This document shows, piece by piece, positions 28,449-36,384 of a stretch of DNA of 64,000 bases. The position numbers and the translations under genes are program-made. Origin of the DNA: Abyssibacter sp036156195 (GTDB lineage Bacteria > Pseudomonadota > Gammaproteobacteria > Nevskiales > OUC007); NCBI GenBank assembly GCA_036156195.1, contig JAYZUZ010000006.1:89585-153584 (forward strand), given 5' to 3'. The notes beneath the pieces are model-generated. The model worked only from the letters and a program-made list of their open reading frames with translations, was not told the origin of the DNA and searched no databases. Each line of letters begins with the position of its first letter. Position 1 is the first letter of the stretch.

Positions 28449-29630
28449 TTAGAAGAGTTCGATACTGCCCTCGTCCATCGATTCCTGGGTCACGGGATGA
28501 TGCGGCGGCTTCTTCCACTCCTGTCGGGCAGGTTGAATCCGCTGATTGAACTGCTGCAGTTCACGCACCCGGTCTGCAGACGCACCCTCGGCCGACTTGG
28601 GCAACAAGCCCGTCAGCACCAGGGCCTCGCGGCTGATGTGTTCCAGTCGGTCCAGATGGTCACCCACCGAACCCAACGCCTGCGTGGCGATGTCCTCGAA
28701 TTGCAGCGAACGAACAGCCTTTTGCACGGCAATCTCGATTTGCTCGCGGCAGTCGGAGACCCGATGAATGCCCTTGGACAGCTTGGTGTCGATGGACTCG
28801 ACCTGGGTCACCAGATCATCCGCCTGGACCTTGGCCTGTGCGCTGGCCTCCATGTCACGGGAGGCCATGTTCTGCACGGTCTGACGAACCTTGGTCATGG
28901 AGTCGCGGGCGTCATGCGCCAGACCGCGAATCTGTTCGTTGAAGGTCGTCGACCGCTCCGACAAGCTGCGCACCTCCTCGGCAACCACTGCAAAACCTCG
29001 CCCGGCATCACCGGCACGTGCAGCCTCAATCGCGGCGTTCAGCGCCAGCAGATTGGTCTGGTCGGCAATCGACTTCACGTCTTCCAGCAATTCGAAAATG
29101 GCATCGAGCTGCTTGCTCATCTGGTCGATCTGCCCCAGCGTCGAAGAGCTGCGCTCGCTTTCTTCCTGGAGCAGGGTCACAAGCTGCTCGACCAGACTGC
29201 CGGCCCGCACGGCGAACTCGCGCACGTTTACACCGGAATCGTCGGAGGTCTGGGCCACCAGGCCGCCGACGGCGTCCTGCTGCGTCCGTGACGTCTGGCT
29301 GATCGCGTTAAAACTGCTGCCCAGTTCCGCCACCGCCTCCTTGACGAGACCGTTCACGCGCTCGACCTCTGAGCGCACTTCCAGCATCTCGTTCTTGGCG
29401 GAGACACCCAATTCGTCCAGCAGTGCCTTGTTCTGCTGCAAGGTCTGCTCGTGGTCCTCAACGGAGTGCATGCGTTGCCAGATCGACCAGCCAGTCCAGC
29501 CAAGCACCAGCAGTAGGCCGGCAGTCGTACCCCACAGCAGGGTGGCCGGGGCGCCCGACAGGGCGGTGATCACATGAGCAACCGTGAGGCCGGCCAGTGC
29601 GAGCAGAATCTTGAAATCGGGGGTGGACAT
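28449..29630 (-). CDS. Methyl-accepting chemotaxis protein lacking a periplasmic sensor
   Basis: This 393-residue receptor has two N-terminal membrane helices (about 8-26 and 31-50) separated by only a few residues, so there is no periplasmic ligand domain. The rest is coiled coil with a signalling tip around LLALNAAIEAARAGDAGRGFAVVAEEVR, shorter than a standard receptor. The C-terminus ends in SIELF. A FliA-type promoter lies upstream. It may sense through the membrane or cytoplasm, or act in kinase array structure. It is not in the main chemotaxis operon but adjoins its end. Confidence 0.88.
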   Translation of the reverse strand: MSTPDFKILLALAGLTVAHVITALSGAPATLLWGTTAGLLLVLGWTGWSIWQRMHSVEDHEQTLQQNKALLDELGVSAKNEMLEVRSEVERVNGLVKEAVAELGSSFNAISQTSRTQQDAVGGLVAQTSDDSGVNVREFAVRAGSLVEQLVTLLQEESERSSSTLGQIDQMSKQLDAIFELLEDVKSIADQTNLLALNAAIEAARAGDAGRGFAVVAEEVRSLSERSTTFNEQIRGLAHDARDSMTKVRQTVQNMASRDMEASAQAKVQADDLVTQVESIDTKLSKGIHRVSDCREQIEIAVQKAVRSLQFEDIATQALGSVGDHLDRLEHISREALVLTGLLPKSAEGASADRVRELQQFNQRIQPARQEWKKPPHHPVTQESMDEGSIELF

Positions 29631-29662
29631 TCGAGGTCTCCGGTACTCCGTGAACTGTTGTT

Positions 29663-29689
29663 ATAACGGCCGCTTCGAGCAGGTCTTTA
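29663..29689 (-). promoter_or_regulatory. Sigma-28 (FliA) promoter of the 28.4-kb receptor gene
   Basis: The minus strand reads TAAA, 15 bases, then GCCGTTAT, matching the flagellar sigma consensus TAAA-N15-GCCGATAA at 10 of 12 positions. It lies 33 bases upstream of the receptor start and 59 bases after the preceding cheB stop. FliA is encoded at 45.5 kb. Confidence 0.75.
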
Positions 29690-29747
29690 GCGCTTTATCC
29701 GCGAAGTTTGCTGCGGATTGCACACCGGCTGATGCGCCCGGCATGTG

Positions 29748-30791
29748 TCATGCAATGGCGTCCTGCCGCGTGGCGTTGAGCGCCGTTTGAGCCATGTCGT
29801 CCAGGGCGACCAGACGCTCGACGCCCCCCAATCGATAGGCCGATCCGGGCATACCCCAGACCACACAACTGGCCTCATCCTGGGCCAGGGTGCGGGCACC
29901 GGCTTGCCTCAGTTCGAGCATGGCCTCGGCCCCGTCCGCCCCCATCCCGGTGAGCATGACACCCACGGCATTGCGGCCGCAGGCCTGTGCGACAGAGCGA
30001 AACAGCACATCCACGCTGGGGCGGTGACCGTTAACAGCGGGTTCGCTGTCCAGCCTGCAGACCAGCCGTGCGCCGCTGCGACTCACTCGCAAATGCTGAT
30101 CGCCTGGCGCGAGGTAGGCATGGCCCGGTGTAATCGGCTGACCATCGCGCGCCTGACACACGCGCATCGGCGAGATACCGTCCAGGCGTGCGGCCAACGA
30201 CGCACTGAATGCCGCCGGAATGTGCTGCGTCATGACCATGGCGGGAGCATCCGGCGGCATGCGCTCCAGCAGCACGCGCAAGGCCTCGGTGCCGCCTGTG
30301 GACGCGCCCACACAGATCAGTTGGTCGGTGGTGCGGTAGGCACGAGCCACCACCACTTCATCACGGGCCGCTGCCGCACGTCGCTGCCGCGGGCGGGCTC
30401 GCGACGCCGCTCGCAGCTTGTCACGCAGTTGTTCGGTATAGGCCTTCAGGCCGCTGGCAATCCCAACGGCGGGCTTGGTCACAAAATCTACGGCGCCCAA
30501 TTCAAGGGCGCGCAGGGTGATGTCGGCACCACGTTCGGTGAGTGACGACACCATCACCACCGGCATGGGACGCAGACGCATCAGGTTGTCGAGAAACGTG
30601 AGCCCATCCATGCGCGGCATTTCCACATCCAGCGTCAGCACATCGGGGTTAAGCGCCTTGATTTTCTCCCGGGCGTCGTAGGGGTCGCGCGCAACGCCCA
30701 CTACGTCCAGATCCGGGGCCGACCCAATCATCTCCGTGAGTACCTCACGCACCAGGGCGGAGTCATCGACAATCAGCACCCGCGTGCTCAC
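29748..30791 (-). CDS. cheB: Chemotaxis response regulator protein-glutamate methylesterase CheB
   Basis: CheB removes methyl groups from receptors and deamidates glutamines when phosphorylated. The 347-residue protein has an N-terminal receiver (VLIVDDSALVR, acceptor Asp in LTLDVEMPRMDG, lysine in FVTKPAVG), a basic linker, and the esterase domain with catalytic Ser in GASTGG, His in MTQHIPAAF and Asp in TGMGADGA. It starts with GTG overlapping the cheD stop (GTGA). It is the last gene of the F7-like cluster and the only complete CheB in the window, so it may also serve the F6-like cheA, which lacks an adjacent cheB. Confidence 0.95.
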   Translation of the reverse strand: MSTRVLIVDDSALVREVLTEMIGSAPDLDVVGVARDPYDAREKIKALNPDVLTLDVEMPRMDGLTFLDNLMRLRPMPVVMVSSLTERGADITLRALELGAVDFVTKPAVGIASGLKAYTEQLRDKLRAASRARPRQRRAAAARDEVVVARAYRTTDQLICVGASTGGTEALRVLLERMPPDAPAMVMTQHIPAAFSASLAARLDGISPMRVCQARDGQPITPGHAYLAPGDQHLRVSRSGARLVCRLDSEPAVNGHRPSVDVLFRSVAQACGRNAVGVMLTGMGADGAEAMLELRQAGARTLAQDEASCVVWGMPGSAYRLGGVERLVALDDMAQTALNATRQDAIA

Positions 30792-31429
30792 GAGAACAAC
30801 TCCACGGAACCGGATTCCTCCGCCTTCTGCGCCAACTGCTGGTAATGCTGACTTTCGTCGCGAACAATGCGGCTGGCCTCAACCACCGGCAGCCGCTTGA
30901 CGAAGACACGCCCGCTCTCGCCAAAAAAGTGCACCCGCCGGGGCCAGGGCCCTCCCAGGTCGGAGGCCACGATCGGGATGCCTTCTGTTCGGAGATAACG
31001 CTCGACAAATTCGATGTTGCTGCCGCCCACATCGGTCTGGGTCATCGACCGCACAACGGCCGCGCCCCCGAACAGCTTGGCGCGTAAACGGGGCCGGGCC
31101 GCACCCAGCCCAACCAGACGATTGATCAACAGCTCCATGGCATGGATGCCGTAACGGCCAGAGCCTGAACCGGAGGCCTCTTCGCCCGGGAGCATGAAGT
31201 GATTCATGCCACCGACGCGGGCATCGGGATCGAAAAGGCAGGCGGCCACGCAGGAGCCAAGAATTGTGACCAGCATCGTACCGTCACCGGAGCCGGCAAA
31301 CTCCCCAGGTAAAAGCTTGACGGCCTCGGCGCCGAACTTCCGGTCGAAATAGCGATTGGATCTGGCCGACTGCGGGTCTTGCCAGCGATCGAGCACATCC
31401 TCGCGCAGCTCCAGGGCGGCGTAAGCCAT
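30788..31429 (-). CDS. cheD: Chemoreceptor glutamine deamidase CheD
   Basis: CheD deamidates specific receptor glutamines. With the MAYAALELRED start, which overlaps the cheR stop by one base, the protein has 213 residues. The catalytic Cys lies in VTILGSCVAACLF and the His in GGMNHFMLP, both invariant in the family; KLFGGAAVV and GGPWPRRVHFFGESG complete the fold. The C-terminus ends in SGSVELFS, very similar to the end of the 28.4-kb receptor. Gene order cheR-cheD-cheB matches F7 clusters. Confidence 0.94.
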   Translation of the reverse strand: MAYAALELREDVLDRWQDPQSARSNRYFDRKFGAEAVKLLPGEFAGSGDGTMLVTILGSCVAACLFDPDARVGGMNHFMLPGEEASGSGSGRYGIHAMELLINRLVGLGAARPRLRAKLFGGAAVVRSMTQTDVGGSNIEFVERYLRTEGIPIVASDLGGPWPRRVHFFGESGRVFVKRLPVVEASRIVRDESQHYQQLAQKAEESGSVELFS

Positions 31430-32265
31430 CAGGCAGCAACCCCGACGGCCTGGGCCCGATAAACCGTGTGGCCCTGCGAGACGAAACCCGGCACGTCGCG
31501 CACCTGGCTTTCGGAGTGCCCGACAAACAACCACCCGCCCGATCGCAGGCTGCGGTGAAACTGCTGAAGCAACGCAGACTGCGTCGGCTTATCAAAGTAA
31601 ATCATGACGTTGCGGCAAAAAATGATGTCCACGCCGTTAAAGCGCGCCCACTGCTGACCCAGCAGATTGAAGGTCTCGAACTCCACCAGGCGACGGAGTT
31701 CGGGCCGCACCCGCGCCCGACCCGCCATGGCCCCGACACCCCGCTGAAAGAAGCGCTTACGCCGGGCCAACGTCACATCCTCGACCCGATCCAGCGCGTA
31801 AATCCCGGCGCGGCAGTGCGCAAGCACCTCGGTATTGATATCGGTCGCCACGATCTCCACAGGCGGCGTCCAACTCTCGTAATGCTCGACGGCCGTCATG
31901 GCGATGGAATACGGCTCCTCCCCCGTCGACGCGGCACTGCACCAGATCCGGACCCGTTGTGATCCGTACTCGGAGAGCACGCGGTCCAGCACTTCGAAGT
32001 GATGCGCCTCGCGATAAAAAGCGGTGAGATTGGTCGTCAAGGCGTTAACAAAGGCTTCCCGTTCGTTGCGCTCATCCCCGTCGACCAGCGCCAGATAGGC
32101 GTCAAAACTGTCCAGGCGCAGCCGGCGCAGGCGCCGAACCAGCCGGCTGTACACCATGTCCTGCTTGGACGCTGCCAGTGAAATACCTGCGTAGTCCCGG
32201 ATCATCTGCCGAATGCGCTGAAACTGAGCGCGGGTCAGATCGAACTCCTTGGCGCGCCTGCTCAC
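31429..32265 (-). CDS. cheR: Chemotaxis protein methyltransferase CheR
   Basis: CheR methylates receptor glutamates using SAM. The 278-residue enzyme has the N-terminal helical domain and the catalytic domain with IWCSAASTGEEPYSIAM, IVATDINTEVLAHCR and FCRNVMIYFDKPTQ. The receptor upstream ends in an aromatic pentapeptide (QWAEF) of the type that docks CheR. It begins with GTG overlapping the stop of a 54-codon upstream frame (GTGA), so translation of cheR may be coupled to that small gene. Confidence 0.95.
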   Translation of the reverse strand: MSRRAKEFDLTRAQFQRIRQMIRDYAGISLAASKQDMVYSRLVRRLRRLRLDSFDAYLALVDGDERNEREAFVNALTTNLTAFYREAHHFEVLDRVLSEYGSQRVRIWCSAASTGEEPYSIAMTAVEHYESWTPPVEIVATDINTEVLAHCRAGIYALDRVEDVTLARRKRFFQRGVGAMAGRARVRPELRRLVEFETFNLLGQQWARFNGVDIIFCRNVMIYFDKPTQSALLQQFHRSLRSGGWLFVGHSESQVRDVPGFVSQGHTVYRAQAVGVAA

Positions 32266-32426
32266 CCGTGCGAACCCGTCTGGCGCTCATCCAGCCCCAC
32301 CAGGCCCGCGCCGAAATGCGCCAGGGGCACGCCCCACCACTGCCAGCCTCGCTTGGCCGCGCCGCTAAGCGCCGCGCTACACCAGCCCAGCACCCCCAGC
32401 GGCTCGTGACCTCGTCGTCCACCCAT
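32262..32426 (-). CDS. Small ORF coupled to cheR, 54 residues
   Basis: An unbroken ATG-to-TGA frame of 54 codons fills the gap between the 1,104-residue receptor and cheR. It has a strong ribosome-binding site (GGAAGGAGAG ten bases or less before the ATG), and its TGA overlaps the GTG start of cheR. The product is Gly/Trp-rich (MGGRRGHEPLG at the start, RGWQWWGVPL in the middle) and weakly hydrophobic, with no domain I recognise. It could be a real small chemotaxis protein or mainly a translational coupler for cheR. Confidence 0.55.
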   Translation of the reverse strand: MGGRRGHEPLGVLGWCSAALSGAAKRGWQWWGVPLAHFGAGLVGLDERQTGSHG

Positions 32427-32450
32427 CTGCTCTCTCCTTCCGTCGTCGGA

Positions 32451-35400
32451 CTAGAACTCAGCCCACTGCTCGTCCCCGGCCACCGCCGCCGGCGCTGCCT
32501 TGGGCGTAGGCGCGGGCTGTGCCGGCTTACGGGCGTGGTTGGCGGCGGGTTTCTCAGGCGCGGACACCCGGGCAATCGGCGCGCTAGGCCCGCGAACCAG
32601 TGGCTCGCGTGCTGCCTCATCCGCATCAAAACGGAACCGCTGAATCGCAGTGAGCAGGCCGTCCGCCTGCGTCGTCAGCGACTTCGCGGCGGCGGCGGAT
32701 TCCTCGACCAGCGCGGCGTTCTGCTGGGTGCCTTGATCCATATGCGTAATGGCATCGTTGACCTGTTCGATGCCCGAACGCTGCTCGCGTGAGGCTGCGG
32801 TGATCTCGCCCATGATGTCGGTCACCCGCTTCACCGCACTGACGATCTCCGCCATGGTCTCGCCCGCCTGGTCGACCATGTCGCTGCCCTTGGTGATGTT
32901 GTCCACCGAACTGGAAATCAGCTTCTTGATTTCCTTGGCTGCCGCCGACGACCGCTGGGCCAGTGAACGGACCTCGCCGGCTACAACCGCAAACCCCCGG
33001 CCCTGCTCGCCTGCACGCGCGGCCTCAACCGCTGCGTTTAGCGCGAGGATGTTGGTCTGGAAGGCAATGCCCTCGATGACGCTGATGATCTCGCTGATCT
33101 CGCGGGAGCTGTTGGTGATCTCACCCATCCGCACCACGACCTGCTTGACCACCTCTCCGCCGCGGTTGGCCGTCTCGCTCGCCCCCACCGCCAGCTGATT
33201 GGCCTGCTCCGCGTTCTCTGAGTTCTGGCGCACCGCGGAGGTCAACTGCTCCATGGACGAGGCCGTCTCCTCCAGACTGGCCGCGGTCTGCTCGGTCCGC
33301 GCGGACAAATCATCGGCCCCCGAGGCGATATCGCGGGAGGCTCCGTTGATCTCGACAGACGAGTCACGAATCTGGCCCAGCAAATCAGTCAGACGATCCA
33401 CCGTGGTGTTGACCGAATCCCTCAATTCACCCCAGGAACCCTTGTAGTCCTCTTCGATACGCTGGGTGAAGTCCCCATCCGCCATGGCCACCAACGTACG
33501 GTTGATCGACTCGAAGCCGGCCTCGAATCCCCCCATGAGCTCGTTGATGCCTGCGGAGATCCGGTGGAAAAAACCGTCCTTATTGTCGAGCTGAATCCGC
33601 TTGGCGAAATCGCCATTGTTGGCGGCCGCAATGGCCTCACCAATCTCCTGCTCCACCGCGACTTCGGCCTTGCGGTCACGCCATTCCACGACCGTGCCGC
33701 GGCGCTCGCCGTTGGCGTCGATGATGGGATTAACCGTCAACGCCATGGTGCGACCACCCACCTTGATCTGAGCACGGTGGGTATCCCGCAGCTGCGCGAT
33801 CATCCGTTCCTGATGCGCCGGATTCTTGTGGAAGTCATCGATGCAGGTACCCATGACCTTGCGCACATCGAATTGCGGCAAATCCTCACGCAGGTCCGAT
33901 TCGGCCAGGGTGAACATGTTGAACAGCGACCGGTTGATATAGGTAATCCGGCGGTCGTTGTCGGCGATCATGACGTTGGCTGACACGTTGTCCAGCGCGT
34001 TGCGAATGCGCAGGTTCTCGTCCGCGATTTCCCGCTCGCGCGCCTCGCGGGCATCGATCTCGGCCTGCAGTGCCAGTTCCTGGGTGCGGTCCTTCCACTC
34101 CACCACGGTGCCCAGGCGCTCCCCGGCGTTGTTGATCACCGGGCTGGCAATCAGCCCGAATGTGCGGCCACCCAGCTTGATATCGGTCTTAAACGTGGAC
34201 TCCAGTCGCTCCAGCATCCGCCGCTGGTGATCCGGATTCTTGTGGAACGCGTCGATGGACTGACCATCCAGATTGTCCACCCGGAAATCCGGCAATTCCT
34301 TCTGGATGTCCGCCTCAGCCGTCACCAGCATCTTGCGGACGGAATCGTTCATGTAGATCACACGCCGATCATTGTCGGCAATCATCACATTGGTCGTGAC
34401 ATTGTCCAGCGCATTGCGAATCCGCAGATTGTCAGCCGCCACCGCCTGCTCGCGAATCGCGTTGCTGTGGATGTGATCCAGCATCTTGTTGATGCAGTCG
34501 CACAGCTCGCCCACCAGACCCGTGGCGTGATCCACCTCGATGCGCTGCGACAAATCCTCGGACGCCGTGATGGCCATGGTCTGCTTGGCGACCTGCTCCA
34601 TCGCCAGATTCGCCTGCATTTTTTCCGTAATGTCGGTGGCGTACTTCACCACCTTCACCGGCTTGCCTTCCGCATCGAGGATCGGGTTGTAGGACGCCTC
34701 GATCCAGATCTGCCGGCCACCTTTTCCGACGCGCGGGTACTGGCCAGCGTCGTATTCTCCCCGGTTCAGCTTGGCCCAAAACTCCCGGTACTCGAAGGAG
34801 GCCGCCTGCTCCTTGTCCACAAACATGCTGTGATGACGACCCTGGACTTCATCCAGGGTGTAGCCCACCGCTGACAGGAAATTCTCGTTGGCCGTGAGAA
34901 TATTGCCGTCCATGTCGAACTCGATCACCGCCTGCGACTTGCGGATAGCGGCGAGCTGGCCGGCATTTTCTGCAGCCTGGTTGCGGGCTGTGGTCACATC
35001 GGTGGCGTACTTGACCACCTTGAAGGGCCGCCCGGCGGCATCAAAAATCGGGTTATAGCTGGCCTCGATCCAGATTTCGCTGCCATCTTTGGCCATGCGC
35101 TTGTACGTGCCCTTATCGAACTCGCCCAGGCCCAGCTGCTTCCAGAACAGTCGGTAAGCATCGGACGCACGCTCCTCCTTGGCCACAAACATGCTGTGGT
35201 GCTTGCCAACGACTTCGTCGCGCGCGTAGCCGGTGGTCGCGAGGAAGTTGTCGTTTGCACTGATAATCGTGCCATCGAGCTCGAACTCGATCACTGCCTG
35301 AGATTTCCCGATGGCGGCGATCTGCCCTTCGTGGTCCGCCGCCGTGCGCATCCGCTCGGTGACGTCCGTGGCGTACTTGACGACCATGAACGGCTGGCCG

Positions 35401-35765
35401 TCCTCATCGAAGATCGGGTTGTAGGTGGCCTCGATCCAGATGGGTTCGCCGTTCTTCTTGATGCGCTTGTAGGTCGCACGGTCGAACTCGCCTCGGCCTA
35501 ACTTGGCCCAGAAGTCCAGATACGTGGCCTTTTCCCGCTCAGCGGGCTCCACAAAAATGCTGTGATGCTGACCGATGATCTCGCTGGGCTCATAGCCGAC
35601 CGCATCACAGAAATTTCGATTCGCCTCAAGAATATGCCCCTCAAGGTCAAAATGAATCACCGCCATGGACTTATCCAGCGCGCGGATCTGTCCGTCTTTG
35701 ATGGCCTGTTCCCGTTGTGCCTGGCGAGATCCGCCGAACAAGCCCAGAATGCTGTTATTGCCCAT
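32451..35765 (-). CDS. Soluble methyl-accepting chemotaxis protein with multiple PAS domains
   Basis: This 1,104-residue receptor has no membrane helix. Residues ~20-140, ~142-262 and ~264-384 are three closely similar PAS/PAC units (each with HHSxFV and IWIEA-YNPI-D) with a period of about 122 residues. Two further diverged PAS units follow (~440-690, each with LRIRNALDNV and MIADNDRR), then a HAMP-like segment and the signalling domain with FQTNILALNAAVEAARAGEQGR. The C-terminus is a flexible Pro/Ala-rich tail ending QWAEF, a CheR-docking type pentapeptide. It corresponds in position to Aer2/McpB of Pseudomonas Che2 clusters and probably senses redox, oxygen or small molecules in the cytoplasm. 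Confidence 0.93.
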   Translation of the reverse strand: MGNNSILGLFGGSRQAQREQAIKDGQIRALDKSMAVIHFDLEGHILEANRNFCDAVGYEPSEIIGQHHSIFVEPAEREKATYLDFWAKLGRGEFDRATYKRIKKNGEPIWIEATYNPIFDEDGQPFMVVKYATDVTERMRTAADHEGQIAAIGKSQAVIEFELDGTIISANDNFLATTGYARDEVVGKHHSMFVAKEERASDAYRLFWKQLGLGEFDKGTYKRMAKDGSEIWIEASYNPIFDAAGRPFKVVKYATDVTTARNQAAENAGQLAAIRKSQAVIEFDMDGNILTANENFLSAVGYTLDEVQGRHHSMFVDKEQAASFEYREFWAKLNRGEYDAGQYPRVGKGGRQIWIEASYNPILDAEGKPVKVVKYATDITEKMQANLAMEQVAKQTMAITASEDLSQRIEVDHATGLVGELCDCINKMLDHIHSNAIREQAVAADNLRIRNALDNVTTNVMIADNDRRVIYMNDSVRKMLVTAEADIQKELPDFRVDNLDGQSIDAFHKNPDHQRRMLERLESTFKTDIKLGGRTFGLIASPVINNAGERLGTVVEWKDRTQELALQAEIDAREAREREIADENLRIRNALDNVSANVMIADNDRRITYINRSLFNMFTLAESDLREDLPQFDVRKVMGTCIDDFHKNPAHQERMIAQLRDTHRAQIKVGGRTMALTVNPIIDANGERRGTVVEWRDRKAEVAVEQEIGEAIAAANNGDFAKRIQLDNKDGFFHRISAGINELMGGFEAGFESINRTLVAMADGDFTQRIEEDYKGSWGELRDSVNTTVDRLTDLLGQIRDSSVEINGASRDIASGADDLSARTEQTAASLEETASSMEQLTSAVRQNSENAEQANQLAVGASETANRGGEVVKQVVVRMGEITNSSREISEIISVIEGIAFQTNILALNAAVEAARAGEQGRGFAVVAGEVRSLAQRSSAAAKEIKKLISSSVDNITKGSDMVDQAGETMAEIVSAVKRVTDIMGEITAASREQRSGIEQVNDAITHMDQGTQQNAALVEESAAAAKSLTTQADGLLTAIQRFRFDADEAAREPLVRGPSAPIARVSAPEKPAANHARKPAQPAPTPKAAPAAVAGDEQWAEF

Positions 35766-35767
35766 GA

Positions 35768-36328
35768 TTAGTTCCCCGTGGATGTGTGGTTCGCCGCAGC
35801 AGCAGAGGTTGGCTCTGCCGTGGACAAGGCCATTTCTTCGCTGGCCATGAATCGCTCGATATCAATCAGAATGACGAGCCGGTCGCCGGCCGACCCCAAA
35901 CCCTTGATTGAACTAGCATTGAGATGCCCCCCAAAATCCGGAGGCGGGAGAATCTGCGAATCCCGCAGGTTCATGACATCGGAGACGCTATCAACGACGA
36001 TGCCGACCTTTCTGGATTCCAGATGCAGAATGATCATCACGGTGAATGCGTCATAACTGGGCTCACCTAGGCGAAAACGAATACGCAGGTCGACCACTGG
36101 CATGATCGTCCCCCGCAGATTGATCACTCCTTTGACGTAATCCGGAGCATCCGGAATCTTGGTCACCGTGTCGTAACCCCGGATTTCCTGAACTTTCAGG
36201 ATGTCGACACCGTATTCCTCATCACCCAGCCGGAATGTCAGGAATTCCTGTGAGGGCTCGTTGCCGTCCTCTTCGTCGGCCTGTGAATGCGCGCGTGTCG
36301 CGTCATCCGGTTCTGTCGCGTCGTTCAT
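35768..36328 (-). CDS. cheW: Chemotaxis coupling protein CheW
   Basis: CheW links receptors to CheA. This 186-residue protein has the two-barrel CheW domain (about residues 27-165) with FRLGDEEYGVDILKVQEIRG and the conserved GVINLRGTIMPVVDLR, framed by acidic N-terminal and Ala/Thr-rich C-terminal extensions. It lies between cheA and the PAS receptor gene, two bases before the latter's start, in F7-cluster order. Confidence 0.94.
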   Translation of the reverse strand: MNDATEPDDATRAHSQADEEDGNEPSQEFLTFRLGDEEYGVDILKVQEIRGYDTVTKIPDAPDYVKGVINLRGTIMPVVDLRIRFRLGEPSYDAFTVMIILHLESRKVGIVVDSVSDVMNLRDSQILPPPDFGGHLNASSIKGLGSAGDRLVILIDIERFMASEEMALSTAEPTSAAAANHTSTGN

Positions 36329-36384
36329 TGGGGAGTCCTTGCCGGCTTTTCGCCGGTTGATTGTTGTTGGTACCCACCACCCGG

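Noticed and set aside
36329..36384. Terminator between the F7-like cheA and cheW
   Set aside because: A small CCGGC/GCCGG hairpin is present but has only five base pairs and no U-tract in the direction of transcription.
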